A stretch of DNA of 35,166 nucleotides, from the NCBI GenBank assembly GCA_017469685.1, contig JAFUFW010000054.1, positions 1 through 35,166 on the forward strand, read 5' to 3'. Positions 23,762 through 31,960 of this stretch are shown piece by piece. Position numbers and translations under genes: made by a program. Below the pieces are notes generated by a model. That model worked only from the letters and a program-made list of their open reading frames with translations, was not told where the DNA came from and ran no database searches. The number at the start of each line of letters is the position of its first letter. Position 1 is the stretch's first letter. The DNA comes from Bacteroidaceae bacterium. GTDB lineage: Bacteria > Bacteroidota > Bacteroidia > Bacteroidales > Bacteroidaceae.

Positions 23762-25015
23762 TTATATACGGTATAGGTGTGTGTAACTTGCAAGTATGTT
23801 TTTATGCTGAATTATGGGCGTGGCAACGGGCTCGCCCATGGCGTTAAAGACCTGTGCAGCAGAAGGAGGTGCTGCGCCAAGGAATTGCGTGTAATGAAAT
23901 TCATGCCCTCGGTATTCGCGTCCATTTAGTTGGAAACGCCGATAGCCGAGCGAGAGCTTGCGGTCGGCTTTGCGGGCCGTGATGGAGTAGGGTAGTGCTC
24001 CGCACATGGGAAAAGAGCCTTCGTCAGTGACAATCTCCTTGCACAAGTACATCATTCCGCCACACTCTGCCACGATGCGTCCACCTTTTTCTGCAAAGTC
24101 GTGTATAGCTTCGCGGCAGGCACGGTTGGCCACAAGTGCTTCCAAATGTTTCTCTGGGTAGCCGCCAGGAAGGTAGAGTAAATCGGCATCGGCGAGGTCG
24201 GGAATGTCCTGTTCTGGGTCGAAGAATATGGGGGTGGCCCATAAGTCTATGTTTTCCTGATAGATGAAGGAGAATGATTCGGCATTGTGTGCCACGAAGA
24301 CCTTGTCGTTACTGCTTGGTTTTGTCGGCACCATGGGATAGGATTCTTGACAGATGTCTGCACTGGAGAGTAAAGCATCAAGGTCTATATTGTCAGTAGC
24401 CAGCGCTGCCAGGGCCGAAGTATCTGATGTCTCAGAAAAGTCGAGTCCAAGATAGCGCGACCCTTGTTCGAGGGGGCTGGTCTTAGGGATGAAGCCGAAG
24501 CAGGGCACATCTATATCAGCGCACACCTGCTGTAGCATCTGACGGTGGCGTGCTGACCCGACCTTGTTGAAGATGACGCCTGTGACGCGAAGCTGGTTGC
24601 TGAAGTGGATGAACCCTTGAAGGAGCGCAGCCATAGAGTAAGCTGCTGAACGGGCATCAACCACAAGCACCACGGGAATGTTGAGCAACTGCGCGATTTC
24701 AGCCGATGAGCCGTGAGCGCGGTCGTAGCCGTCGAACAACCCCATCATGCCTTCGACTACGCAAACGTCTGCATCGTTGCAATAGCTTACAAACAGCTCG
24801 CGAACGTGCTCCGGCGTGGACATGAAGGTATCGAGATTAATGCTCGGGAGGCCACACACGCGTTGGTGGAACTTGGTGTCGATATAGTCGGGGCCGCATT
24901 TGAACGGCTGTACGCGCAGACCCTTTTGGCGCAAGGCGCTCATCACAGCCATCGTTATGGTTGTCTTGCCGCTGCCTGATGAAGTGGCTGCTATGAGAAA
25001 ACGTTGTTGTGGCAT
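23762..25015 (-). CDS. cbiA: Cobyrinate a,c-diamide synthase (CbiA/CobB)
   Basis: The 417-residue cytoplasmic enzyme amidates the a and c side chains of cobyrinate using glutamine and ATP. Seen: P-loop ATSSGSGKTT at 10-19, FKCGPDYIDTKFH near 38-50, VEGMMGLFDG near 89-98, and a C-terminal class I glutamine amidotransferase domain with the nucleophile Cys318 in AECGGMMYL and a histidine in GHEFHYT. It is the last gene of the minus-strand corrinoid operon, 81 bases after cbiJ-cbiD, and is followed at once by a strong terminator. The symbol cobB is also used for this enzyme. Confidence 0.95.
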   Translation of the reverse strand: MPQQRFLIAATSSGSGKTTITMAVMSALRQKGLRVQPFKCGPDYIDTKFHQRVCGLPSINLDTFMSTPEHVRELFVSYCNDADVCVVEGMMGLFDGYDRAHGSSAEIAQLLNIPVVLVVDARSAAYSMAALLQGFIHFSNQLRVTGVIFNKVGSARHRQMLQQVCADIDVPCFGFIPKTSPLEQGSRYLGLDFSETSDTSALAALATDNIDLDALLSSADICQESYPMVPTKPSSNDKVFVAHNAESFSFIYQENIDLWATPIFFDPEQDIPDLADADLLYLPGGYPEKHLEALVANRACREAIHDFAEKGGRIVAECGGMMYLCKEIVTDEGSFPMCGALPYSITARKADRKLSLGYRRFQLNGREYRGHEFHYTQFLGAAPPSAAQVFNAMGEPVATPIIQHKNILASYTHLYRI

Positions 25016-25096
25016 ACGAGGTTCTTAGTTATCTTGCTCTGCAGGAAATCAGCTGAAGGCTGGAGGCAGAACGAGGTTTCGAGGTTGTGGGTTTTG

Positions 25097-26821
25097 TTAC
25101 CTGATTATATGTATCTCGAGCTCGCCCGTGGGGAAAGATGTGCGGCAGTGCTTAAGGCATAGCTCGCGAAGGCGGTCGAAGAAGGCCGGGGGCATTATCT
25201 GCCACAGTTCGCGGGCCATGCTTATACCTTCGAGAAGCGAGGCGGCATCGGCTACGCCTACCTCCGAGGCTACGTCGGCGAGGAACGCCTTGTTCATGAG
25301 CACCTTGCGGGAATGGGTGTCGAGGTGCCCCTCGGCCAGTTTTACGGCTTTGCCTATCATGATGCCCAGCACCGCACGGCGGAAACCGAGGGCCTGGGTT
25401 CGCTGCAGCGAGGCTCCGATGAAGTTGCCGTAATGGACTACTCTTAGCAAGGGCTCGGCCGCGTGCAGGGCTTCCTCGCCGCGCTTGCCCGAGGCCAGCC
25501 CTATGCTGTCGCAGCCTAAGGCACGTGCCACGTGCAGCTCGCGCCCTATACTCTCCACGAAAGCTTCGTTGGACAGGGGGCGCACTATGCCCGATGTGCC
25601 TATGATGCTTATGCCGTCGACGACACCCACGCGCTCGTTGAAGGTGCGCTTAGCCAGTTCGCGACCGCCCTCCACGCTGATGGTCACGTCCACGGCCGCG
25701 TCGGTCAGCGCCCGCACTTCGGCCTCTATCATCTGGCGCGGCACAGGATTTATGGCGGGTTCGCCCAAGGGGATGCCAAGGCCTGGCAGGGTCACGCGCC
25801 CCACACCTTCGCCCTGAAGAAAGTGGATTGTAGCCTCACCGCCCCTCATGGCCACGCTTGCCGATATTTTGCAGCCGCGCGTCACGTCGGGGTCGTCGCT
25901 AAAGTCCTTGACGACCGTGGCACATCCGGGGGCTACGCTGTCTATGTCCACAAGCACACTCTCGCCATCGGGCAGCTGCACCCACACGGCTTCCTCGTCG
26001 GCACCCATTAACGAAAGAAGAGCGGCCTTCACGGCGGCTGTGGCACAGGTGCCCGTCGTGAGGCCACTCTTCAGTGGGAAATAGTCGGTAAGGAAATGTT
26101 CAACCATGCGGCGCAGGCCAAATTTGCCGTTGACCACATGAAAGATGTCGGGAGTCGCAGGCCTGCGGATTGCTATGATGCGTATGCCAAGAGCCTTGGC
26201 GGCAGCCACCTTTTCGGCGTAACCGCCCGTGAGTCCGCTCTCCTTCAGCAGTATAACGTCGGGACGGAGGCGTTGCAACTCTGCCACCTCGTCTGCTCCC
26301 TCGGTGTAGAAGCACAGTTCGTCGTCTGCGGCTCCCTGCGCGTGGGCAAGCCTGATGGAACTCTCGCGGTTTAGGATGCGGTAGATAATGCGGCAGTCGC
26401 CAGCCTGTAATGCCTTGAGACGACCAATGCTCTGCACGCCGAGGGTCGACAGAGCCTTGCGTTCGCCGCTATGGAAATTGATGTCCTCTATCTTGTCTAC
26501 CCATGTGATGCTGTCGTCGCGCTCAGGGTAGATGCGTTCGTAGCGTATGGCTGGCAGCTGCAAGGTCTTAGCCACCGAGGCTACGGTATCATGCAACCGT
26601 GCTGCGAAGGGATGGGCGGCATCAATGAGCAGGCGGACGTCATGCTCCTGACAGAACAGCTGCATAGCCTCCTCATCCATAGTGCCATCCACGCGCACGC
26701 CATGCCTAAGGGTGAGTTCCTGCTCGCCCGTCTTCGTGGAGTAGTAGAACCTTTTGCCTGCTTCCTCCAGCACCTGTGCTGTCATGCGACCTTCTGTTGT
26801 GCCGCCAAAAACCAATATCAT
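25097..26821 (-). CDS. cbiJ-cbiD: Fused precorrin-6A reductase (CbiJ) and cobalt-precorrin-5B C1-methyltransferase (CbiD)
   Basis: Two corrin-ring enzymes are joined in 574 residues. Residues 1 to about 247 are CbiJ/CobK: nucleotide-binding start ILVFGGTTEGR, LLIDAAHPFA, ILLKESGLTGG. From about 252 the sequence is CbiD: LKSGLTTGTCATAAVKAAL, then GTSGIVRPLSNEAF and later YGNFIGASLQ. CbiD adds the C1 methyl to cobalt-precorrin-5B and CbiJ reduces cobalt-precorrin-6A, consecutive steps of the anaerobic cobalamin pathway, so the fusion joins neighbouring reactions. Its ATG shares one base with the stop of the upstream BtuF-like gene (TAATG), a sign of coupled translation. Confidence 0.94.
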   Translation of the reverse strand: MILVFGGTTEGRMTAQVLEEAGKRFYYSTKTGEQELTLRHGVRVDGTMDEEAMQLFCQEHDVRLLIDAAHPFAARLHDTVASVAKTLQLPAIRYERIYPERDDSITWVDKIEDINFHSGERKALSTLGVQSIGRLKALQAGDCRIIYRILNRESSIRLAHAQGAADDELCFYTEGADEVAELQRLRPDVILLKESGLTGGYAEKVAAAKALGIRIIAIRRPATPDIFHVVNGKFGLRRMVEHFLTDYFPLKSGLTTGTCATAAVKAALLSLMGADEEAVWVQLPDGESVLVDIDSVAPGCATVVKDFSDDPDVTRGCKISASVAMRGGEATIHFLQGEGVGRVTLPGLGIPLGEPAINPVPRQMIEAEVRALTDAAVDVTISVEGGRELAKRTFNERVGVVDGISIIGTSGIVRPLSNEAFVESIGRELHVARALGCDSIGLASGKRGEEALHAAEPLLRVVHYGNFIGASLQRTQALGFRRAVLGIMIGKAVKLAEGHLDTHSRKVLMNKAFLADVASEVGVADAASLLEGISMARELWQIMPPAFFDRLRELCLKHCRTSFPTGELEIHIIR

Positions 26822-28023
26822 TATTTCAGCAAACGGTAGAATGTAGGTTCGTAGTCCTCGGACATCAGCTCTGGATGGAAGATGGCTATGAGGTCGGCGA
26901 GGAGCACGTCGGGCTGCATGGGCGAGAGCTCATAATAAGGAGTCTGTTTCATATTGCAGTAGATCACTTTTTTCTCGCGGAAGGCGCGGAAGAGCTCGTT
27001 GCGAGGCTCTGAGGCTTTCAGAGCTTCATAGGAGAAGTCGCTGGGGAAACTGTTGAGGATGCGCCAGTAGTTGGCATCGGCCGCCATGGCATAGAGTTGC
27101 TCGAACTCGATGTTCACGCCGCCCGTATTGTCATCATTAATAATATACTCTGCTCCTGCATCGCGGAACAACTGTGCAAGTGAGTTGCGACCACCAACAG
27201 CATACCAGTTGCCGCCGTGCATCTCGCCCGAGAAAACGGTTGGCAGAGTCTTTATGTTTTCACTGTTCACCTTTAATTTTAAACTCTCGTACCTATCCTC
27301 TATTCCCCTGAAGATGCTATCGGCCTCAGCTTCCTTGCCGAGGAACAGGCCAACGAACTTCACCCACTCGGCCTGCCCGAGAGGCGTAAGTTCTTTGTAA
27401 CCGAGATGTGGGATGAGAGTGATACCCGTCTCCTTGATGGCTTCGTAACCACCGCGCTTGAAGGGAGAGATGAAGATGACTTCAGGCTGGGCTGCCAGAA
27501 TAAGCTCGGTGTCGAAATTGCCCTCCATGCCTATCTTCACGATGCGCCCGTCCTTCACGCGTGCGCGCACTTCCTTATTAAATAAGTTCTTCGTGCCCGT
27601 GATGCCGCGCACCACGTCCAACGCATCCAGCGCAGTGAAGTTCGACAGCTGCAGCATAGTCATTACCAATGTGCGCGATACTGGCACATGCACAGGAGTG
27701 TAGCCCGCCGAAAGCAAGGGCTGGGCGGCTATTTGTTCGTCTGCCAGCGTCCGTGGCACCAGCGCAAAGTGATAACTCACTGGCATACGGTCCTCATCTG
27801 TCTGCGGATCGGCTATATCCACAAGCCTTATGCCATTCTCCAGCGTCCGCACCTGAAAGCCCTTCGCATATTTTATCTGACAAAGGCTGTCTTCCACAAT
27901 AGCCGTCGTATCAACATCTCCCGCCTGCCTGCCTGTCTGACCGCAGGAGAAGAGGAGGAGGGAGAGGATTATTAATGAAGAATGAAGAATGAAGAATGAA
28001 GAATAAAATTTAGCTTTTATCAT
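26821..28023 (-). CDS. btuF: BtuF-like ABC transporter substrate-binding lipoprotein
   Basis: From the ATG at 28023 the protein is 400 residues with a lipoprotein signal (IILSLLLFSC-GQTG). The body is the periplasmic helical-backbone (BtuF/FepB) type: DALDVVRGITGTKN, LAAQPEVIFISPF, GITLIPHLGYKELTPLGQAEW, then DNTGGVNIEFEQLYA. Such proteins deliver corrinoids or iron chelates to FecCD-type permeases; the permease gene precedes it and corrin-synthesis genes follow, so a corrinoid is the most likely ligand. Codons 8-16 of the signal peptide are written by four exact heptamers, so unit loss or gain would shift the frame. Its stop overlaps the cbiJ-cbiD start by one base. Confidence 0.88.
   Translation of the reverse strand: MIKAKFYSSFFILHSSLIILSLLLFSCGQTGRQAGDVDTTAIVEDSLCQIKYAKGFQVRTLENGIRLVDIADPQTDEDRMPVSYHFALVPRTLADEQIAAQPLLSAGYTPVHVPVSRTLVMTMLQLSNFTALDALDVVRGITGTKNLFNKEVRARVKDGRIVKIGMEGNFDTELILAAQPEVIFISPFKRGGYEAIKETGITLIPHLGYKELTPLGQAEWVKFVGLFLGKEAEADSIFRGIEDRYESLKLKVNSENIKTLPTVFSGEMHGGNWYAVGGRNSLAQLFRDAGAEYIINDDNTGGVNIEFEQLYAMAADANYWRILNSFPSDFSYEALKASEPRNELFRAFREKKVIYCNMKQTPYYELSPMQPDVLLADLIAIFHPELMSEDYEPTFYRLLK
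27975..28002 (+). repeat. Four exact heptamers inside the btuF signal-peptide codons
   Basis: Four copies of atgaaga in direct tandem read as (TCTTCAT)x4 on the coding minus strand and encode SSFFILHSS in the signal peptide. The unit is not a multiple of three bases, so copy-number change would alter the reading frame. Confidence 0.9.
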
Positions 28024-28025
28024 TG

Positions 28026-28110
28026 TTTCAATTATCAATATTTCAATGTTCAATTTTCAATATTCAATATTCAATATTCAATGTTCAATTTTCAACTTTC
28101 AACTTTCAAC
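28026..28110 (+). repeat. Heptamer array (NTTCAAY) spanning the btuC-btuF junction
   Basis: Ten heptamers in perfect register from 28041 to 28110: tttcaat, gttcaat, tttcaat, attcaat three times, gttcaat, tttcaac three times. Two more (tttcaat, tatcaat) lie at 28026-28039 offset by one base. The btuC TGA stop (28106-28108) lies inside the last unit, and the btuF ATG is two bases beyond the other end. Confidence 0.92.
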
Positions 28111-29122
28111 TTTTCCTAAACAGTACCGCTGCAATCACTGGTGCCCCAACGAGCGCCGTGACGCTGTTCACAGGCAACGCCCCTTCAAAGCCTGGCATAC
28201 GGGCTATGAGGTTGCAGAGGAGGGCCAAGCCGCCTCCGGCAAGCATCGTGGCAGGCATGAGGATGCGGTGGTCGCTGGTGCGGAACAAGGCACGGGCCAG
28301 ATGCGGTACGGCCAGACCTATGAACATAATCGGGCCGCAATAGGCAGTCACAATAGCCACCAGCACGCCCGACGAGAGGATGACCAACGAGCGCGATCGC
28401 TGGATGTTCAAGCCCAGGTTCTTCGCGTAGGCATCGCCCAGCAGCAGAAGGTTCATAGTCTTCACGAGCAACATACTCAGCGGCAGGAGGATGGCCATAA
28501 GTACTACGAAGAGCACCATCTGGTCGCCTGACACGCGGGCAAAGGAACCGAGGCCCCAGACGACGTAGGCCTTGATGTCCTCTTCGTTGGAGAAGAACTT
28601 CAGCACACCGATGATAGCGTTTGCCAGATAACCTATCATCACACCGATAATCAGCAGCGTCACATTCCCCTCAATGCGCTGCGCCACCCATACAATCAGG
28701 CCCATTACTGCCAAAGCTCCAACGATGGCGGCCACGCTCATGGCTACATCGCCAAGATAACCGAGCCTGCTCAGCGCCACGCCTCCCAGCGAGCCGGACA
28801 TCAGCACAACAAGCGCTACGCCCAGCGACGCGCCGTTCGAGATGCCGAGCACCGAAGGACCTGCCAGCGGATTCCGAAAAACAGTTTGCATCTGCAGACC
28901 GCTCACAGCCAAGCCTGCACCGGCCATCAGTGCCGTAAGAGCCTGCGGCACACGAGAGCTCCAGATTATATTGGAGAATACAGAAGAATAACTCTCGCTA
29001 CCTCCCGAGATAAGAATGCCCAGTACGTCAGTCACAGGTATCTTCACTGTGCCCAACAGAAGGTTCAACACGAAGAGCACTACTATCAGTGCAATGAGCA
29101 AGAGAAACCAACCTTTCTTCAT
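28106..29122 (-). CDS. btuC: FecCD-family ABC permease (BtuC-like)
   Basis: The 338-residue inner membrane protein has about ten hydrophobic helices. Characteristic stretches are SRVPQALTALMAGAGLAVSG, VFRNPLAGPSVLGISNGAS, the coupling region DAYAKNLGLNIQRSR, and GPIMFIGLAVPHLARAL. Members import corrinoids, haem or iron chelates with a periplasmic binding protein and an ATPase. It is the first gene of the operon and uses the promoter at 29169. A corrinoid role is inferred from the binding protein and cbi genes after it. No ATPase (BtuD) gene is in this window, so it must be supplied from elsewhere. Confidence 0.9.
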   Translation of the reverse strand: MKKGWFLLLIALIVVLFVLNLLLGTVKIPVTDVLGILISGGSESYSSVFSNIIWSSRVPQALTALMAGAGLAVSGLQMQTVFRNPLAGPSVLGISNGASLGVALVVLMSGSLGGVALSRLGYLGDVAMSVAAIVGALAVMGLIVWVAQRIEGNVTLLIIGVMIGYLANAIIGVLKFFSNEEDIKAYVVWGLGSFARVSGDQMVLFVVLMAILLPLSMLLVKTMNLLLLGDAYAKNLGLNIQRSRSLVILSSGVLVAIVTAYCGPIMFIGLAVPHLARALFRTSDHRILMPATMLAGGGLALLCNLIARMPGFEGALPVNSVTALVGAPVIAAVLFRKS

Positions 29123-29168
29123 TCGTTAGATTACGAGCCGTTTTTGTCAATTCATATTAAATCCAGGA

Positions 29169-29200
29169 CAAAGGTACGCACTTTCCTCGAGCAGAGCAAA
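29169..29200 (-). promoter_or_regulatory. Bacteroidota promoter of the corrinoid operon
   Basis: On the minus strand TTTG (29200-29197), a 20-base spacer, then TACCTTTG (29176-29169) match the consensus exactly. It lies 47 bases upstream of the btuC ATG. No B12-box or other cobalamin riboswitch sequence was found between this box and the start, and the short leader leaves little room for one. Confidence 0.8.
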
Positions 29201-29294
29201 CTTTTGGCATGAACAAGTGTAAGGAGTGTCTAATTTTTAGACGTTTTTCGGTGCGGTAAGCAGAAAGTGGGAGGGAAGGCTTGGAGAGAACAGG

Positions 29295-29312
29295 GGAAAG
29301 TGCGTACCTTTG
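29295..29312 (+). promoter_or_regulatory. -7 box of the FtsX-like gene in an 18-base inverted repeat
   Basis: The -7 box tacctttg is at 29305-29312, with cttg at 29280 as a weak -33 element, 38 bases before the ATG at 29350. The 18 bases ggaaagtgcgtacctttg (29295-29312) are the exact reverse complement of 29169-29186, which contains the btuC -7 box. Confidence 0.75.
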
Positions 29313-29349
29313 CAGCGCAATTCACTTTTCAAACTTCACTCTCAACCGC

Positions 29350-31707
29350 ATGGATTTCCTTCAATCTCTCAACAAACGCGGGCAGCACAACTGGACGAAG
29401 ATTGTGTGTCTGGCCACAGGGCTGGCAGTGGGCGTGGTGCTCATCGGCAAGGTGGGCTTTGAGCAGTCCTTCGACGATTTCTTCCCCACGAGCCCGCGCA
29501 CCTATGCCGTCTGCGAGGACATCGTCCGCGACGGCGAGTTCAAGCACTTTCCGCAGACGGCGGGTGCCGTGGCACCGGGCCTGCAGAGCTACTGCCCGCA
29601 GGTGGAGGCCGCCACGCGCTTCACCACATTTGCCATGCAGACGCTCATCCTGACGGACGACGGCCGGCGCGTACGCGGCAACTATGCGCTGGTCGATAGT
29701 TGCTTCTTCGACGTCTTCCCCTTCCGCGTCCTGGCGGGTGACGCCCGGAGCGTGCTCAGCCGTCCCGACTACTGCATGATTTCCCGCTCGCTGGCCGAGA
29801 AGCTGGGCGGCGGCGAGGACGTGGTGGGCACCACCATCTACGACTCCAAGCCCGGGGCACTGCCGCTGACCATCGGGGGCATCTACGAGGACATCCCCCT
29901 GAACTCCACCCTGCACGGGCTGGAGGTGATGGTCTCCATGCCCACCATCACGAAGGTGATGTGGGACGGGCGCGACAACTGGGTGGGCAACGACCGCTAC
30001 CGCAGCTTCGTGCGCCTGGCCGAGGGCTGCTCCCCCGACGACCTGGCGCCGCAGATCGACCAGATGAAGCACGAGCGCCTGCCCCAGGAGGAGCTGCAGA
30101 AGGCGGGCGTGGAACTGGGCTTCTCGCTGCACCGGCTTTCTGACCAGCACACGCAGGACGAGGACACACGCCGCATGACGTGGGTGCTGACACTGCTGGC
30201 CGCCGTGCTCATCGGCTGCGCCGTGCTGAACTACCTCCTGTTCGTGGTGGCAGGCATCAGCCGCCGTGCCCGCGAGATGGCGGTGATGAAATGCTACGGC
30301 GCCACCGAGGCGGCCATCTACGCCAAGGTGATGGGCGAGAGTGCGCTGCACCTGCTGCTGTCGCTGCTGCTGGCCGCGGCCCTGCTGTATGCGGGTCGGG
30401 ACGTGGTGGAGGAGGTCACCGCCGTGCCGCTCGGGGTGCTGCTCACGGCGGGGCGCAACGTCTGGATGATACTCGGCGTGTGCGCGTTGGTGCTCGTCAT
30501 CACGGGCCTCGTCCCCAGCTGGCTCTATGCCCGCATCCCCGTGGCATCGGCGTTCCGCACCTACGGCCAGAGCCACCGCCTGTGGAAGCAGGCGCTGCTG
30601 GGCTTGCAGCTGGCATCAGCGGCCTTCCTCGTCATCCTGCTCGTGGTCACCGCCCGCCAGTACCGCCTGATGGTCACGAACGACCCGGGCTACGACTATT
30701 CCACCCTGGGCATGATACAGGCGGACGAAATTGACACCGGACAGCGGGAAGTCGTCGTGGAGGAGCTGCGCAAGCTCTCGCGGGTGAAGGGCGTCACCGC
30801 CGCCACCGTCATGCTCACCGGCAGTCAGAACGGCGACAACATCTACCTGCCCGACGACGAACGCGAGTACATGAACGTGGCCGACCTCTTCGATGTGGGC
30901 GACGGCTACTTCGACGTGATGGGGCTGCACGTAGCCGCAGGACGCACCTTCACCGAGGGCACCGACACGCTGCGCGAGTGCATGGTGAGCCGCCGTTTCG
31001 AGGAGAAGATGCGCGAGCTGGCAGGGTGGGACACCGCCGTGGGCAAGGAGATCTTCTGCACCTCCTACCAGGGACTGCACACCATCGTCGGCGTCTATGA
31101 CGACCCGCAGATCGGCAGTCTCTCCATGCCCGAGCGCCGCCCCAGCATCTGCTTCTACAGCCGCCAGATGCGCTACATGCCCATCATCCTCATCCGCTTC
31201 CACACGATGGAGGCCCTCAATGACGCCAACGCCGTACTGCGCCGCCTCGTGCCCGACAATCCCGACCTGGCCGTCTATCCCTATTCGCAGATCATCACCC
31301 AACTGTACACCGACGCCCAGCGCTTCCGTTCCACAGTACTCATCGGCAGCATCATCGCCCTGCTCATCGCCCTCATCGGCCTCATCGGCTACTTGGCCGG
31401 AGAGGTGTCCCGGCGGCAGCGGGAGATTGCTGTGCGCAAGGTCAACGGAGCCTACATCACCGACGTCCTGCGCCTGTTCCAGCGCGACATCCTGCGCATG
31501 GCCCTGCCCGCCGTGGTCGTGGGCAGCGCAGCCGCGTACTTTGTGGCACGCCTCTGGCTGCAGCAGTTCAGCCGCCAGACGCCCCTCACCCTCTGGCTCT
31601 TCACCCTCTGTGCCGCCGCCGTCCTCGCCGTGGTCATCGCCATCGTGGCCGCCCGCAGCTGGAGGATAGCCGCCGGGAATCCCGTGAACTACCTGAAGAC
31701 GGAATAG
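29350..31707 (+). CDS. FtsX/MacB-type ABC transporter permease, orphan
   Basis: Starting at MDFLQSLNKRG, just after the promoter, the protein has 785 residues. An N-terminal membrane helix (KIVCLATGLAVGVVLI) is followed by a MacB-like periplasmic domain, then a first FtsX block with the RRAREMAVMKCYGATEAAI loop. A second periplasmic domain and a C-terminal FtsX block (RRQREIAVRKVNGAYITDVL) end near NPVNYLKTE. This duplicated layout is that of Bacteroidota MacB-like permeases, which act mechanically with a separate ATPase in export or envelope stress. No ATPase lies nearby. Base use is strikingly GC-rich: 45 of 60 bases at 30001-30060, against 32 of 60 at 12001-12060 in the GH97 gene. Confidence 0.9.
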   Translation: MDFLQSLNKRGQHNWTKIVCLATGLAVGVVLIGKVGFEQSFDDFFPTSPRTYAVCEDIVRDGEFKHFPQTAGAVAPGLQSYCPQVEAATRFTTFAMQTLILTDDGRRVRGNYALVDSCFFDVFPFRVLAGDARSVLSRPDYCMISRSLAEKLGGGEDVVGTTIYDSKPGALPLTIGGIYEDIPLNSTLHGLEVMVSMPTITKVMWDGRDNWVGNDRYRSFVRLAEGCSPDDLAPQIDQMKHERLPQEELQKAGVELGFSLHRLSDQHTQDEDTRRMTWVLTLLAAVLIGCAVLNYLLFVVAGISRRAREMAVMKCYGATEAAIYAKVMGESALHLLLSLLLAAALLYAGRDVVEEVTAVPLGVLLTAGRNVWMILGVCALVLVITGLVPSWLYARIPVASAFRTYGQSHRLWKQALLGLQLASAAFLVILLVVTARQYRLMVTNDPGYDYSTLGMIQADEIDTGQREVVVEELRKLSRVKGVTAATVMLTGSQNGDNIYLPDDEREYMNVADLFDVGDGYFDVMGLHVAAGRTFTEGTDTLRECMVSRRFEEKMRELAGWDTAVGKEIFCTSYQGLHTIVGVYDDPQIGSLSMPERRPSICFYSRQMRYMPIILIRFHTMEALNDANAVLRRLVPDNPDLAVYPYSQIITQLYTDAQRFRSTVLIGSIIALLIALIGLIGYLAGEVSRRQREIAVRKVNGAYITDVLRLFQRDILRMALPAVVVGSAAAYFVARLWLQQFSRQTPLTLWLFTLCAAAVLAVVIAIVAARSWRIAAGNPVNYLKTE

Positions 31708-31846
31708 GACCTCTTCTCCCGCCCACTCTGGTCACGAAGGCACAAGCGCCTCTCCGCCCCCGAGCGGGGGAGCGGTTACCTTGAATCTTACAACGTAGTT
31801 AATAACAGTAAATAAAGCAGTTAGTAAACGCAACCGCTGTACAGCC

Positions 31847-31880
31847 CGCCAGCCCCCAGTTGTGAAACCGGAGGCTGGCG
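31847..31880 (+). terminator. Hairpin downstream of the FtsX-like gene, possible terminator
   Basis: The arms cgccagcc (31847-31854) and ggctggcg (31873-31880) are followed by only three T residues, about 140 bases past the stop. It also abuts the first GTTTCCC unit, so it may belong to that repeat element rather than serve as a terminator. Confidence 0.4.
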
Positions 31881-31960
31881 TTTCCCTGTTTCTGCGTTTC
31901 CCGACGCGGAATGTGTGTTTCCCAACCATGAGATGTTAGTTTCCCGACGGGAAGCATAGA
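31880..31960 (+). repeat. Degenerate 22-base repeats with GTTTCCC core
   Basis: The heptamer gtttccc starts at 31880, 31896, 31917 and 31939, the last three spaced 21 and 22 bases. Several units carry a CCC...GGG-type dyad (cccgacgcgg, cccgacggg). The 608-base gap from 31708 to 32315 holds the hairpin, these repeats and the 33-base repeats. No convincing gene was seen in it. Confidence 0.7.

Noticed and set aside
29123-29300. Cobalamin riboswitch ahead of btuC
   Set aside because: No B12-box-like core was found on the minus strand and the promoter lies only 47 bases from the start codon.
29329-30576. 415-codon minus-strand open frame inside the FtsX-like gene
   Set aside because: High GC removes stop codons in all frames. 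The product is His/Ala/Gly-rich with no domain, while the plus-strand frame has clear FtsX motifs.
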